Part shown: positions 21,551 through 30,473 of the stretch, piece by piece | How the letters are laid out: each line of letters begins with the position of its first letter | Numbering within the stretch: the first letter of the stretch is position 1 | Assembly (NCBI GenBank): GCA_938028835.1 | Contig: CALIMJ010000013.1 | Coordinates: forward strand, 1-34,380 | Origin: an uncultured bacterium | GTDB taxonomy: Bacteria > Sysuimicrobiota > Sysuimicrobiia > Sysuimicrobiales > Sysuimicrobiaceae | DNA length: 34,380 bases | Direction: 5' to 3' | Program-made: the position numbers and the translations under genes | The notes under the pieces: generated by a model | What the model was told of the DNA's origin: nothing | What the model saw: the letters and a program-made list of their open reading frames with translations, nothing else | Database searches by the model: none

Positions 21551-21572
21551 TGTCAAGTCACGGCGTTTGATG
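21551..21572. promoter_or_regulatory. TGTCAAGT element, copy 1 (protease side)
   Basis: TGTCAAGT (21551-21558) followed after eight bases by TTTGATG and then CCCC. It aligns base for base with copy 2 at TGTCAAGT, the TTGA core and the trailing GCCCC. It lies 18-39 bp upstream of the protease GTG, in its predicted leader. Possible operator for a heat-shock regulator such as the HspR encoded at 23470. Confidence 0.45.
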
Positions 21573-21881
21573 CCCCTCCGCCCGCCAAGGGGGAGGCGGG
21601 ACGAGTATACCGCGGAGCCGAGCTCAGACGCGCTACGATCCCCCGAGGCGTTCACGGGATCGACCTGGCCGACCTGCTGCGGCTTGTGGGCTTTCCGGGG
21701 AGCGGCCGGGGTGCAAGGACACCCTCCCAACCCCTCCGGGGGGGGACTTCCTGCAGCTCCCGGAGCCGGTCCCGCGTTCCTGGTGCAGGCCACGAGGGGA
21801 TCCCTCGCGGAACCGTGGGGAGCTGACCGGGTGGGGTGTGCTGCCTGGAACCTTCTACACCGTCCAGTCCCGGGCTGCATC

Positions 21882-21903
21882 TGTCAAGTATAAGGGCTTG
21901 ACG
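21882..21903. promoter_or_regulatory. TGTCAAGT element, copy 2 (PRC/BON side)
   Basis: GTCAAG (21883-21888) and CTTGAC (21897-21902) are perfect inverted arms with an 8-bp spacer; the right arm overlaps the putative -35 TTGACG of the PRC/BON gene. Half-site spacing (16 bp start to start) equals that of copy 1. The classical HspR site (CTTGAGT-N7-ACTCAAG) shares the CTTGA core but has its arms in the opposite order, so identity with HspR binding is inference. Confidence 0.5.
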
Positions 21904-21926
21904 CCCCGCAGCCGGGACCGCACACT
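21898..21926 (+). promoter_or_regulatory. Putative promoter of the PRC/BON gene
   Basis: TTGACG (21898-21903) and CACACT (21921-21926) are spaced by 17 bp, about 35 bp upstream of the ATG. The -35 is inside the TGTCAAGT inverted repeat, a layout expected for repressor control. Confidence 0.4.
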
Positions 21927-21960
21927 GGGGGCGGTGAGGAACGCGCGTGGAGGGTGAAGG

Positions 21961-23397
21961 ATGAGCAGAGAGCGTTCGGCGCGGCTGGAGATCCGCCCCG
22001 GAGCCACCGTGCACGCCTCCGACGGCGTGGCGGGGGAGCTGGCGCAAGTGGTGGTGAGCCCCCGGGAGCGGCGCGTGGTCGCCGTGGTGGTGCGGCTGGG
22101 CTCGGGGCGGGAAGTGGTACTGCCCGCGGAGGCGGTGGAGGACGCCACGGAGGGGGCCGTCTGGGTTCGGGGGTCGCTGGCGGAGCTGGAACAGCTCCCC
22201 CGCTGGCAGGCGGAGGCGCACGCGCCCGCGTCGCTTTCGTGGCCCGGCTGGCGTGGGTTGCGGGAGGGTGGCGCGTGGCTGGCGCTGCCGGGTTCGCTCC
22301 GGCGCATGGAGGGGCTGCAGCGCCAGATGTCAGGGCCGGCGGAAGCCCGCCCGGAGGAGCGGCTGGTCACCATCCGCCGCGGCCAGCGGGTGCTGGCCAG
22401 CGACGGCCTCATCGGCCGGGTGGACCAGGTGCTGGTGGACGGGGCCACGGGGCGCGTGAAGCACTTGGTGGTCCGCCAGGGACTTCTGTTTTCCCGTGAC
22501 GTGGCGATCCCCGCGGATTGGGTGGGTACCGTGGAGGACGGCGTGGTAGTCCTAGAAGCTTCCCGGGACGCCGTGGCGCGCCTGCCCGGCTACCGGCCGG
22601 ACGACGAGCTGGAGCGGGACGTGGAGGAGGCGCTCCAGCGGGAGGAGCTGCTCCGGACCCTGGCCCTCCCCGTCCGCGCCGAGGTGACCGACGGGGTGGT
22701 GTGGCTGCGGGGTCATGTACACAACCGTGCGCTGGCCAGCCGGGCAGAGGAGGTGGCGCGGTCGGTTCCCGGCGTGGTGGACGTACGCAACGAACTGGTG
22801 GTGGACCATGAGCTGCTGCAGCAGGTGGTAGCGTCCGTGCAGGCGGACGAAGCCACGCGTCACCTCGTCGGCTACTACCTGCGGGTGCGGGACGGTGTGG
22901 TGGAGGTCACGGGCACGCTTCCGTCCCTGGACGCGGCGCGGGCGCTGGAACGGGCGATCGCCCGCGTGCCCCGGGTGCGGGGGGTCTCCAACCACCTGAC
23001 GGGGCTGGACATCCCCCTAACCTGGCGTCAGGTGGTGCAGCCGGAAGTCGGGCAGCCGGTGTACGCCACGGACCAGGAGGTGGGCCGGGTGGAGTCGGTG
23101 GTGGTGGATCCCGACAGCCGGCGGGTGCAGGCGGTGGTGGTGGCGGGGGACTTTCCGGACCCGGGGGCCCCGCCCTTCGCCGCCGGTCCGTTGTGGGAGC
23201 GCCGGGTGGTCGTACCTGTAGAGGATGTAGAGCGGGTGAGCCCCGGCGGCGTGTTCCTGAGGGTGCACGCAGGCGAGGCGGCGGAGCGGCCGGACCTGCG
23301 GGAGGAGGACTACCCGCACCCGTTGGCCTCGTGGATCCCGCCCTTCCCGTACAAGCTGGCCCAAGTCCGCTGGCCGCGGGCGGTCGAAGCGACTTAA
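21961..23397 (+). CDS. PRC-PRC-BON-BON-PRC multidomain protein
   Basis: 478 residues from ATG with GGAGGGTGAAGG upstream. Five small domains are visible. PRC-barrel one (~10-80, GATVHASDGVAGELAQVVVS), PRC-barrel two (~137-205, GQRVLASDGLIGRVDQVLVD), BON one (~210-275, VTDGVVWLRGHVHNRALASRA, then VPGVVDVRNELVV), BON two (~280-345, VRDGVVEVTGTLPSLDAARA, then VPRVRGVSNHL) and PRC-barrel three (~355-430, GQPVYATDQEVGRVESVVVD). PRC barrels occur in photosynthetic reaction centre H subunits and RimM and bind proteins or RNA; BON domains bind phospholipid surfaces. There is no signal peptide or transmembrane helix, so it may be a cytoplasmic membrane-surface scaffold. It lies 72 bp before hspR and shares operator-like elements with the heat-shock cluster. 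I know no named protein with this order. Confidence 0.82.
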   Translation: MSRERSARLEIRPGATVHASDGVAGELAQVVVSPRERRVVAVVVRLGSGREVVLPAEAVEDATEGAVWVRGSLAELEQLPRWQAEAHAPASLSWPGWRGLREGGAWLALPGSLRRMEGLQRQMSGPAEARPEERLVTIRRGQRVLASDGLIGRVDQVLVDGATGRVKHLVVRQGLLFSRDVAIPADWVGTVEDGVVVLEASRDAVARLPGYRPDDELERDVEEALQREELLRTLALPVRAEVTDGVVWLRGHVHNRALASRAEEVARSVPGVVDVRNELVVDHELLQQVVASVQADEATRHLVGYYLRVRDGVVEVTGTLPSLDAARALERAIARVPRVRGVSNHLTGLDIPLTWRQVVQPEVGQPVYATDQEVGRVESVVVDPDSRRVQAVVVAGDFPDPGAPPFAAGPLWERRVVVPVEDVERVSPGGVFLRVHAGEAAERPDLREEDYPHPLASWIPPFPYKLAQVRWPRAVEAT

Positions 23398-23426
23398 TGT
23401 CAAAACACTTGACAATCACGTTGTCA
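23398..23426. promoter_or_regulatory. Overlapping TGTCAA/TTGACA palindromes before hspR
   Basis: TGTCAA (23398-23403) and TTGACA (23409-23414) are perfect arms around AACAC; TGACAA (23410-23415) and TTGTCA (23421-23426) form a second perfect palindrome around TCACG. TTGACA may also serve as a -35, though the -10 is weak. The element sits 44-72 bp upstream of hspR, where HspR autoregulation would be expected. Confidence 0.55.
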
Positions 23427-23469
23427 GCCTGCTACTGGTGGACGTGGAGACTGTTGGCGAGGTCGGGCC

Positions 23470-23790
23470 GTGGCGGAGCGGACCCTGCGCCGGGACGAGT
23501 TGCCCGTGTACGTGATCAGCGTGGCGGCGGAGCTGGCCGGGGTGCACCCGCGGACCCTGCGGATCTACGAGGCGAAGGGCCTGATCCGTCCGGCCCGCCG
23601 CAAGCACATCCGGCTGTTCAGTGAGCGGGATGTGCAGCGGGTGAGGCTGATCCAGTACCTGACGCAGGAGGTGGGGCTGAACCTGGCCGGGGTAAGGCTG
23701 TTCCTGGAGATCCAGGAACGGCACGAGGAGGTGGCCCGGTGGTTGCTGGAGCTGTGCGACACCCAGACGGAAAGGAGGGGACGGCGATGA
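23470..23790 (+). CDS. hspR: MerR-family heat-shock repressor HspR
   Basis: 106 residues. A MerR-type winged HTH is at ~13-80: YVISVAAELAGVHPRTLRIYEAKGLIRPARRKHIRLFSERDVQRVRLIQYL, close to actinobacterial and Deinococcus HspR, followed by VGLNLAGVRLFLEIQERHEE and a short coiled coil. HspR represses dnaK and clpB operons, with DnaK as co-repressor in Streptomyces. Here it heads the operon hspR-hsp20-dnaK-grpE-dnaJ-clpB and so probably controls itself and the chaperones. GTG start with GAGGTCGGG upstream; the stop overlaps the hsp20 ATG by four bases. The palindromic TGTCAA/TTGACA element just upstream is the candidate operator. Confidence 0.9.
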   Translation: MAERTLRRDELPVYVISVAAELAGVHPRTLRIYEAKGLIRPARRKHIRLFSERDVQRVRLIQYLTQEVGLNLAGVRLFLEIQERHEEVARWLLELCDTQTERRGRR

Positions 23791-24239
23791 GCATTCTGCG
23801 GTGGGATCCCTTCGAGGAGCTGCGGGAGATGCAGCGGTCGCTCGACCGGCTGTTCGACGAGCTGACGGGCCAGCGGCCGCTTCGGCGTCGGGAGCCGCGG
23901 GAGCCGGTGGTGTGGGAGCCCGCGGTGGAGGTGTTCGAGACGGACCAGGAGGTGGTGGTCCGGGCAGAGCTGCCGGGGGTGGACCCCAAGAACGTGAACG
24001 TGACCGTCCAGGACAACACCGTCACCATCGAGGCGGAGGCGAAGGAGGAGCAGGAGGAGCGCGGCCGCAACTACCTGCGGCGGGAGCTGCGCTACGGGCA
24101 GTTCTCTCGGACCCTGGCGCTGCCGACGGAGGTGAAGGCGGAGGAGGCCAGGGCCACCTACCGCAACGGGCTCCTGGAGCTGCGGGTGCCCAAGAGCGAA
24201 CGGGCCAAGCCCAAGCAGGTGAAGGTGGACGTCCGGTGA
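23787..24239 (+). CDS. Small heat-shock protein (Hsp20/alpha-crystallin family)
   Basis: 150 residues from ATG 23787 (AGGAGGGGACGGCG upstream). The N-terminal WDPFEELREMQRSLDRLFDEL segment is typical of class A small HSPs. The alpha-crystallin domain (~48-140) has VVRAELPGVDPKNVNVTVQDNTV and the C-terminal RATYRNGLLELRVPK strand. The final KPKQVKVDV has the I/V-x-I/V-type tail that mediates oligomer assembly. It holds unfolding proteins for refolding by DnaK and ClpB, which are encoded downstream. ATGA overlap with hspR; a strong hairpin separates it from dnaK. Confidence 0.93.
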   Translation: MSILRWDPFEELREMQRSLDRLFDELTGQRPLRRREPREPVVWEPAVEVFETDQEVVVRAELPGVDPKNVNVTVQDNTVTIEAEAKEEQEERGRNYLRRELRYGQFSRTLALPTEVKAEEARATYRNGLLELRVPKSERAKPKQVKVDVR

Positions 24240-24258
24240 GCTGAAGTCGTGGACAACT

Positions 24259-24284
24259 GGGGGCGGCCTCTGAGGGCCGCCCCC
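24259..24284 (+). repeat. 10-bp GC hairpin between hsp20 and dnaK
   Basis: GGGGGCGGCC (24259-24268), loop TCTGAG and GGCCGCCCCC (24275-24284): ten perfect pairs, no following T-run. It lies 20 bases after the hsp20 stop and 17 bases before dnaK. Likely an mRNA stabiliser or partial attenuator that sets the hsp20 to dnaK ratio. Confidence 0.75.
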
Positions 24285-24301
24285 GCCGGGAGGGAGCGGA
24301 G

Positions 24302-26185
24302 ATGGGCAGGGTCGTCGGCATCGATCTGGGAACCACCAACTCGGTCATCGCGGCCATGGTGGGGGGGGAGCCGGTGGTGATCCCGAACCGGGAGGGCAGC
24401 CGCCTCACCCCCTCCGTGGTGGCCTTCACCAAGACGGGGGAGCGGCTGGTGGGCCAGATGGCCAAGCGTCAGGCCATCCTGAACCCCGAGAACACCATCT
24501 ACTCCATCAAGCGGTTCATGGGGCGCCGCTTCCACGAGGTGGAAGTCGAGCGGAAGATGGTGCCCTACAAGGTGGTGGAAGGCCAACACGGGATGGCGGT
24601 GGTGGAGATCCCCGCCGCAGGCCGCACCTTCACCCCGGAGGAGATCTCCGCCATGATCCTGCAGAAGCTGAAGGAGGACGCGGAGGCCTACCTGGGGGAG
24701 AAGGTGGAGGCCGCGGTGATCACTGTGCCCGCGTACTTCAACGACGCCCAGCGGACCGCTACCAAGAACGCAGGGGAGATCGCGGGGTTGAAGGTCCTGC
24801 GGATCATCAACGAGCCCACCGCCGCCTGCCTGGCGTACGGGCTGGATAAGAAGGGCTCGGAGACGGTGCTGGTGTGGGACCTGGGGGGAGGGACCTTCGA
24901 CGTCTCCGTCCTGGAGATCGGCGAGGGCGTGTTCCAGGTGCGGGCCACCGCGGGGGACACCCACCTCGGCGGGGACGACTGGGACGAGCGGATCGTCAAC
25001 TGGCTGGCCGACGAGTTCCGCAAGCAGCACGGCATCGACCTGCGGCAGGACCGGCAGGCGCTGCAGCGCCTCCGGGAGGCGGCGGAGCGGGCCAAGATCG
25101 AACTCAGCGCCATGGTGCAGACCACCATCAACCTGCCCTTCATCACCGCCGACGCCACGGGTCCCAAGCACCTGGACATGGTGCTGACCCGGGCCAGGTT
25201 CGAGGAGCTCACCGCGGACCTGGTGGAGCGGTGCATCGCCCCGTTCCGGCAGGCCCTCCAGGACGCGAAGCTCAGCGAGCGGGACCTGCACGAGGTCATC
25301 CTGGTGGGCGGCAGCACCCGCATGCCCATGATCCAGGAGCTGGTGCGCCGGCTCACGGGGAAGGAGCCCAACAAGGAGGTGCACCCGGACGAGGTGGTCG
25401 CCATCGGCGCCGCCATCCAGGCGGGCGTGCTGGCGGGCGAGGTGCGGGACGTGGTGCTCCTGGACGTGACCCCGCTGTCCCTGGGCATCGAGACCCTGGG
25501 CGGGGTGATGACCGTCCTGATCCCCCGCAACACCACCATCCCCACCCGCAAGAGCGAGACCTTCACCACCGCGGAGGACGGCCAGACGCAGGTGGAGATC
25601 CACGTGCTGCAGGGCGAGCGGCCCATGGCCCGCGACAACCGCACCCTGGGCCGGTTCATCCTGGACGGAATCCCGCCCGCGCCGCGGGGCGTGCCCAAGA
25701 TCGAGGTGACTTTTGACATCGACGCCAACGGGATCCTGGCGGTGTCCGCCAAGGACCTGGCCACGGGCCGCGAGCAGTCCATCCGGATCACTGGCACCTC
25801 CACCCTGACCCGGGAGGAGGTGGAGCGGATGATCCGGGAGGCGGAGGCGCACGCGGAGGAGGATCGCCGGAAGCGAGAGGAGGCGGAGATCCTGAACCGC
25901 GGGGACAGCCTCGCCTACCAGACGGAGCGGCTGCTCCGCGACCAGGCCAAGTCGGTGTCCGAAGCGGACCGGCGGGAGTTGGAGCAGAAGGTGGCAGAGC
26001 TCCGCCAGGCGGTGCAGGCCCGCGACGTGGGTCGGGTGCGGCAGCTGTCGGACGAGGTGCAGCGGCTCACCTACAGGTTGAGCGAGCTGTTGTACCGGGG
26101 CGCCGCCACGGGCGCCAGCACCGGGGGCAAGGAGACCCGGGGCGATGGCGAGGTGATCGACGCGGACTACAAGCCCAGTGACTAG
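24302..26185 (+). CDS. dnaK: Chaperone DnaK (Hsp70)
   Basis: 627 residues, full length. The ATPase domain opens with [12 protein letters not shown] and has the phosphate-binding [17 protein letters not shown] segment, with connect motifs [16 protein letters not shown] and [11 protein letters not shown]. The linker [18 protein letters not shown] is followed by the substrate-binding beta domain ([13 protein letters not shown]) and a helical lid (~500-600). The C-terminal tail reads [11 protein letters not shown], the EEVD-like end found in bacterial DnaK. It folds and refolds clients with GrpE and DnaJ. ATG start behind GGGAGGGAGCGGAG. It is flanked by hairpins on both sides. One notable residue is Cys in [10 protein letters not shown] where Ala is usual. 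Confidence 0.98.
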   Translation: MGRVVGIDLGTTNSVIAAMVGGEPVVIPNREGSRLTPSVVAFTKTGERLVGQMAKRQAILNPENTIYSIKRFMGRRFHEVEVERKMVPYKVVEGQHGMAVVEIPAAGRTFTPEEISAMILQKLKEDAEAYLGEKVEAAVITVPAYFNDAQRTATKNAGEIAGLKVLRIINEPTAACLAYGLDKKGSETVLVWDLGGGTFDVSVLEIGEGVFQVRATAGDTHLGGDDWDERIVNWLADEFRKQHGIDLRQDRQALQRLREAAERAKIELSAMVQTTINLPFITADATGPKHLDMVLTRARFEELTADLVERCIAPFRQALQDAKLSERDLHEVILVGGSTRMPMIQELVRRLTGKEPNKEVHPDEVVAIGAAIQAGVLAGEVRDVVLLDVTPLSLGIETLGGVMTVLIPRNTTIPTRKSETFTTAEDGQTQVEIHVLQGERPMARDNRTLGRFILDGIPPAPRGVPKIEVTFDIDANGILAVSAKDLATGREQSIRITGTSTLTREEVERMIREAEAHAEEDRRKREEAEILNRGDSLAYQTERLLRDQAKSVSEADRRELEQKVAELRQAVQARDVGRVRQLSDEVQRLTYRLSELLYRGAATGASTGGKETRGDGEVIDADYKPSD

Positions 26186-26189
26186 GCGT

Positions 26190-26216
26190 GGGGCCGCAAG
26201 ACTCGTAACCGGCCCC
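26190..26216 (+). repeat. Hairpin between dnaK and grpE
   Basis: GGGGCCG (26190-26196) and CGGCCCC (26210-26216) are perfect 7-bp arms with a 13-base loop, five bases after the dnaK stop and 51 bases before grpE. No T-run follows. Together with the hairpin before dnaK it could protect a processed dnaK mRNA. Confidence 0.55.
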
Positions 26217-26267
26217 TAAAGCCGCCTGGGCCGGTCCTGGGCCCGGCAAGCCTGGAGGGTTCGGAGG

Positions 26268-26882
26268 ATGTTAGACGAGCGTCGGGAGCCGGAGGGCGTG
26301 GAGCCGCAGGGGGACGTGGAGCCGCCCCAGGGAGGGGTAGAAGGGCCCGCCAGGGTGGCCGAGGAGGCTGGGCCCGAAGCCGCCGGGACGGTAAGCCCTG
26401 AGGAGGTGGCGACCCTGCGGGAGGAGCTGGAGCGTTACCGCCAGGAGGCGGAGCGCAACTGGCAGCAGTTCCTCCACGCGGCCGCGGACCTGGAGAACTA
26501 CAAGAAGGCCGCGGCACGCATGCAGCGGGACGCGGTGGAGCGGACCCGTCGGCAGGTGCTGCTGGTGGTGCTTTCCGCGGTGGACGACCTGGAACGGGCC
26601 ATCGGGTACGCGGAGCGCGGTGCAAACCACGAGCTGGTGGCCAGCGTCCTCGAGGGGCTGCGGATGACCCACCGATCCCTGCTGGAGCAGCTGCGCAGTC
26701 TGGGGGTGGAGCGCATGGAGGCCGCGGGGGAGCGCTTTGACCCCGCGCGGCACGAGGCAGTGGAGGTAGCCTCCGCGGAGGAGGCGGGAGTCGAACCGGG
26801 AACCGTGCTGGGGGTGATCCAGCACGGGTACGTGCTGGACGGCCGGGTCCTGAGGCCCGCGCGGGTGCGGGTGGCCCAGTAG
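26268..26882 (+). CDS. grpE: Nucleotide exchange factor GrpE
   Basis: 204 residues. An acidic, Gly/Pro-rich N-terminus (~1-45) leads to the long dimerisation coiled coil (~45-105, LREELERYRQEAERNWQQFLHAAADLENYKKAAAR). The C-terminal beta-wing (~155-204) carries GERFDPARHEAVEV and GTVLGVIQHGYVLDGRVLRPARV, the surface contacting the DnaK ATPase domain. It releases ADP from DnaK; in many bacteria its coiled coil is a thermosensor. ATG with GGAGG very close upstream and GGAGGG about ten bases before. Fourth in the heat-shock operon. Confidence 0.96.
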   Translation: MLDERREPEGVEPQGDVEPPQGGVEGPARVAEEAGPEAAGTVSPEEVATLREELERYRQEAERNWQQFLHAAADLENYKKAAARMQRDAVERTRRQVLLVVLSAVDDLERAIGYAERGANHELVASVLEGLRMTHRSLLEQLRSLGVERMEAAGERFDPARHEAVEVASAEEAGVEPGTVLGVIQHGYVLDGRVLRPARVRVAQ

Positions 26883-26903
26883 GGGCCCGCGGCGTGGAAC
26901 GCC

Positions 26904-27809
26904 ATGGAGTTCAAGGACTACTACCGGATCCTGGGCGTGGACCGGAAGGCTGACGGCAAGGCCATCGGCGAGGCCTTCCGACGGCTGGCGCGGCAGTACC
27001 ACCCCGACGTGAACAAGGACCCCAAGGCCGCGGAGAAGTTCAAGGAGATCAACGAAGCCTACCAGGTGCTGAGCGACCCCGAAAAGCGTGCCCGCTACGA
27101 CCAGATGCTGGACCTGCGGGAGCGGGGGATGCCCTGGGAGCAGGTGTTCACCCGCCCCGGCGGCCGGCCGGAGGAGTGGACGGTGCTGTTCGAGCAGCCC
27201 CAGGACCTGTTCGGAGGGTTCTCCGAATTCTTCCGCCGGTTCTTCGCAGACCTGGGCGGGGAGCCCTTCGAGGCCGGCCGGGTGTGGTCGAGGCCACCGG
27301 TGGCCGCCACCGCGGAGATCAGCCTGGAGGAGGCCTTCCGCGGTACGGAGCGGGAGCTGGTGGTGCGCAACGGCTTCCCGCGTCGGGTCACCGTGCGCAT
27401 CCCGCCCGGGGTCCGGACCGGGCAGAAGGTCCGGGTGCGGGGCGCTGCGGACGGGGACGTGTACGTGGAGGTCCGGGTGCAGCCCCACCCGGTGTTCACC
27501 CGGGAGGGAGACGATCTGGTCTGTGAGATCCCGATCTCGTTGACGGAGGCGCTGCTGGGAGCGGAGATCGAGGTCCCCACCCTGGAGGGGAGGGTGAAGG
27601 TACAGGTTCCCCCGGAGACGCAGCACGGTCAGGTGCTGCGCCTCCGGGGCCTGGGGATGCCCCGGCTGCGGGGTGGGGGCCGCGGCGACCTGCTGGTGCG
27701 GCTGAAGGTGGTGCTTCCGCGAGGGCTGTCCGCGGAGGAGCGAAGGCTGGTGGAGCAGCTGGCGAAGCTGCGGCGGGAGAACCCCCGGGCCGGGATGGGG
27801 CTGAAGTAG
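26904..27809 (+). CDS. DnaJ-family co-chaperone without zinc finger (CbpA/DnaJ type II)
   Basis: 301 residues. J domain at ~4-70: [35 protein letters not shown], with HPD at ~33-35. A linker (~70-135) is rich in Phe but not the usual Gly/Phe repeat ([16 protein letters not shown]). Two C-terminal peptide-binding barrels (~138-285) follow: [55 protein letters not shown] and [19 protein letters not shown]. The CxxCxGxG zinc modules are entirely absent, so this is type II (CbpA/DnaJ2-like) although it occupies the dnaJ position after grpE. It delivers clients to DnaK. ATG start with a weak ribosome-binding site, 21 bp after grpE. Confidence 0.94.
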   Translation: MEFKDYYRILGVDRKADGKAIGEAFRRLARQYHPDVNKDPKAAEKFKEINEAYQVLSDPEKRARYDQMLDLRERGMPWEQVFTRPGGRPEEWTVLFEQPQDLFGGFSEFFRRFFADLGGEPFEAGRVWSRPPVAATAEISLEEAFRGTERELVVRNGFPRRVTVRIPPGVRTGQKVRVRGAADGDVYVEVRVQPHPVFTREGDDLVCEIPISLTEALLGAEIEVPTLEGRVKVQVPPETQHGQVLRLRGLGMPRLRGGGRGDLLVRLKVVLPRGLSAEERRLVEQLAKLRRENPRAGMGLK

Positions 27810-27834
27810 GCGTTGAAGACGAGGTGAACTGGCG

Positions 27835-30441
27835 ATGCGGTGGGAGAAGCTGACGGAGAAGTCCCAGGAGGCCATCCTCCGGGCCCAGGAGCTGGCCCGG
27901 GAGCGCCAGCACCCGCAAGTAGACACCGAGCATTTGCTGGCGGCGCTGCTGGACCAGCCGGAGGGCGTGGTGCCGCAGGCGCTGCAGCGGGCCGGGGCTT
28001 CCGTGCCGCGCATCCGGCAACAGGTGGAGCAGGCGCTGGCGGTCCTGCCGCAGGTACACGGCACCGCCGAACTGTACGTGGCGCCCGGGCTCCGACGGGT
28101 GTGGGAAGCGGCGGAGCGCGAGGCGCAGCGCATGGGCGACGAGTACACCAGCACGGAGCACTTCCTCCTCGCCCTCGCGGACGCTCCCCAGACGGGAGCC
28201 GGTCGCGTCCTCGAGCAGAACGGGGTCACCAAGGAGGCGGTCCTGCGGGCCCTGTCGGAGGTCCGGGGACGCGTGCGGGTCACCGACCCCCGGCCCGAGG
28301 CCAAGTACCAGGTGCTGGAACGCTACGGCCGTGACCTGACGGAGCTGGCGCGGCAGGGCAAGCTGGATCCCGTGATCGGGCGGGACGAGGAGATCCGGCG
28401 GGTGATCCACGTGCTGAGCCGCCGCACGAAGAACAACCCGGTGCTCATCGGGGAGCCGGGGGTCGGGAAGACCGCCATCGTGGAGGGCCTGGCCCAGCGC
28501 ATGGTGCGGGGGGATGTGCCGGAGCAGCTCAAGCACAAGCGGATCTTCCAGCTGGACATGGGCGCTTTGGTGGCAGGGACCAAGTACCGGGGGGAGTTCG
28601 AGGAGCGGCTCAAGGCGGTGCTGAAGGAGATCGCGGACAGCCAGGGCGAGATCATCCTGTTCATCGACGAGATCCACACGGTGGTGGGGGCAGGCGCCGC
28701 GGAGGGTGCCGCCATGGACGCCGCCAACATCCTCAAGCCCATGCTGGCCCGGGGCGAACTGCACTGCATCGGTGCCACCACCCTGGACGAGTACCGCAAA
28801 CACATCGAGAAGGACCCGGCCCTGGAACGCCGGTTCCAGCCCGTGTACGTGGGCGAGCCGTCCGTGGAGGACACCATCTCCATCCTTCGGGGCCTCAAGG
28901 AGAAGTACGAGGTCCACCACGGGGTCCGGATCACGGACGCGGCCGTGATCGCCGCGGCCACCCTCTCCACCCGGTACATCAGCGACCGCTTCCTGCCCGA
29001 CAAGGCCATCGACCTCATCGATGAGGCCGCGGCCAAGCTCCGGATGGAGATCGACAGCAAGCCCGCGGAACTGGACGAGATCGACCGACGGATCATGCAG
29101 CTGGAGATCGAGCGGGAGGCGCTGCGGAAGGAGACGGACCCCGCGGCGCAGGAACGCCTGGGAAAGCTGGAGCAGGAGCTGGCCCGGCTGCGGCAGGACA
29201 GCGAGGCGCTCCGGCGGCGCTGGGAACAGGAGAAGGAGATCGTGCAGCGGATCCGGCAGGTGAAGGCAGAGATCGACCGCACGAAGGTGGAGCTGGAGAG
29301 GTCGGAGCGGGTGGCGGACCTGGAGCGGGCCGCCCGGCTGCGGTACGGGACGTTGCCGGAGCTGCAGAAACAGCTGGCCGCGGCGGAGGCGGAGCTGCGG
29401 TCCCTGGGCCCGCAGCGGCTCCTGAAGGAGGAGGTGGATGCCGAGGACATCGCGGAGGTGGTGAGCAAGTGGACGGGCATCCCCGTGACCCGGCTCCTGG
29501 AGGGTGAGATGCACAAACTCCTCCACCTGGAGGACCGGCTGCACCAGCGGGTCGTAGGACAGGAGGAGGCGGTGCAGGCGGTGGCGGACGCCATCCGGCG
29601 GGCCCGGGCCGGGCTGAAGGACCCCAAGCGGCCCATCGGCGCGTTCCTGTTCCTCGGCCCCACGGGGGTCGGGAAGACGGAGCTGGCCCGGGCGCTGGCG
29701 GAGGTGTTGTTCGACTCCGAGGACGCTATGGTGCGCCTGGACATGTCGGAGTACCAGGAGAAGCACACGGTGTCCCGATTGGTGGGGGCTCCGCCCGGCT
29801 ACGTGGGCTACGAGGAGGGTGGACAGCTGACCGAGGCGGTCCGCCGCCGGCCCTACCGGGTGGTGCTCTTCGACGAGGTGGAGAAGGCCCACCCGGACGT
29901 GCTCAACGTGCTCCTGCAGGTGATGGAGGACGGGCGGCTCACGGACGCCCAGGGGCGGACCGTGGACTTCAAGAACACGGTCCTGATCCTCACCAGCAAC
30001 GTCGGCAGCCATCACCTGCAGCACCTGGACCCTGAAGACCCCGCCGCCTTCGAGCTGGCCAAGGTGTACGTGATGGACGAGCTGCGCAGGACCTTCCGGC
30101 CGGAGTTCCTGAACCGGCTGGACGAGGTGATCGTCTTCCGGCCGCTCTCTAAAGCCCAGCTGGAACGGATCGTGGACCTGCAGCTGGCCCAGCTGGAGCG
30201 CCGGCTGGCGGACCTGAAGATCCGGGTGGAGGTCACCCCGGAGGCGCGGGTCTGGCTGGCGCAGGAGGGTTACAGCCCCGACTACGGTGCCCGACCCCTG
30301 CGGCGGCTGATCCAGCGGACCGTGGAGAACCCGCTGAGCCGCATGGTGCTGCGGGGAGACCTCCGGGAGGGCGATGTGGCGGTGGTCACCGTCCGGGGTG
30401 GGGCGATTGCCATCGAGCGCAAGGAACCGGTGCCGGCGTAA
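27835..30441 (+). CDS. clpB: Disaggregase ClpB (Hsp104/Clp ATPase)
   Basis: 868 residues, full length. The N domain (~1-150) has [23 protein letters not shown]1 (~160-400) contains Walker A GEPGVGKT (206-213). The middle coiled-coil domain (~405-525, [16 protein letters not shown] and after) identifies ClpB rather than ClpA or ClpC. AAA2 (~540-770) has Walker A GPTGVGKT (608-615), the pore-loop [10 protein letters not shown] and sensor residues in LTSNVGS. The C-terminal D2-small domain ends near 860. It extracts polypeptides from aggregates with DnaK. ATG start with GAGGTGA upstream. Last gene of the heat-shock operon; the next gene is convergent after 32 bp, with no clear intrinsic terminator. 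Confidence 0.98.
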   Translation: MRWEKLTEKSQEAILRAQELARERQHPQVDTEHLLAALLDQPEGVVPQALQRAGASVPRIRQQVEQALAVLPQVHGTAELYVAPGLRRVWEAAEREAQRMGDEYTSTEHFLLALADAPQTGAGRVLEQNGVTKEAVLRALSEVRGRVRVTDPRPEAKYQVLERYGRDLTELARQGKLDPVIGRDEEIRRVIHVLSRRTKNNPVLIGEPGVGKTAIVEGLAQRMVRGDVPEQLKHKRIFQLDMGALVAGTKYRGEFEERLKAVLKEIADSQGEIILFIDEIHTVVGAGAAEGAAMDAANILKPMLARGELHCIGATTLDEYRKHIEKDPALERRFQPVYVGEPSVEDTISILRGLKEKYEVHHGVRITDAAVIAAATLSTRYISDRFLPDKAIDLIDEAAAKLRMEIDSKPAELDEIDRRIMQLEIEREALRKETDPAAQERLGKLEQELARLRQDSEALRRRWEQEKEIVQRIRQVKAEIDRTKVELERSERVADLERAARLRYGTLPELQKQLAAAEAELRSLGPQRLLKEEVDAEDIAEVVSKWTGIPVTRLLEGEMHKLLHLEDRLHQRVVGQEEAVQAVADAIRRARAGLKDPKRPIGAFLFLGPTGVGKTELARALAEVLFDSEDAMVRLDMSEYQEKHTVSRLVGAPPGYVGYEEGGQLTEAVRRRPYRVVLFDEVEKAHPDVLNVLLQVMEDGRLTDAQGRTVDFKNTVLILTSNVGSHHLQHLDPEDPAAFELAKVYVMDELRRTFRPEFLNRLDEVIVFRPLSKAQLERIVDLQLAQLERRLADLKIRVEVTPEARVWLAQEGYSPDYGARPLRRLIQRTVENPLSRMVLRGDLREGDVAVVTVRGGAIAIERKEPVPA

Positions 30442-30473
30442 CGGGGCACCGCGAAAGCCGGTAGCGGCGGGAT

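Larger units (their letters stand above)
21534..21960. other. 427-bp divergent intergenic region without a gene
   Basis: No convincing coding frame was found on either strand. It contains two similar TGTCAAGT elements at its two ends (21551-21572 and 21882-21903), a TATACT sequence on the minus strand (21609-21604) that could be the -10 of the protease gene, a CGAGGG/CCCTCG palindrome (21793-21807), a run of eight G near 21741 and a putative plus-strand promoter at 21898-21926. The middle (about 21640-21860) shows nothing recognisable. Confidence 0.6.

Noticed and set aside
21567..21893. A 108-codon frame in the divergent spacer
   Set aside because: No ribosome-binding site, no family and a composition of a random GC-rich frame; it overlaps the regulatory elements.
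23398..24301. A CIRCE element (HrcA operator) before the heat-shock genes
   Set aside because: The TTAGCACTC-N9-GAGTGCTAA repeat is not present; the regulator gene is HspR-type, not HrcA.
26067..26249. Short minus-strand frames around the dnaK-grpE spacer
   Set aside because: They are complements of coding sequence and a hairpin, with no start signal.
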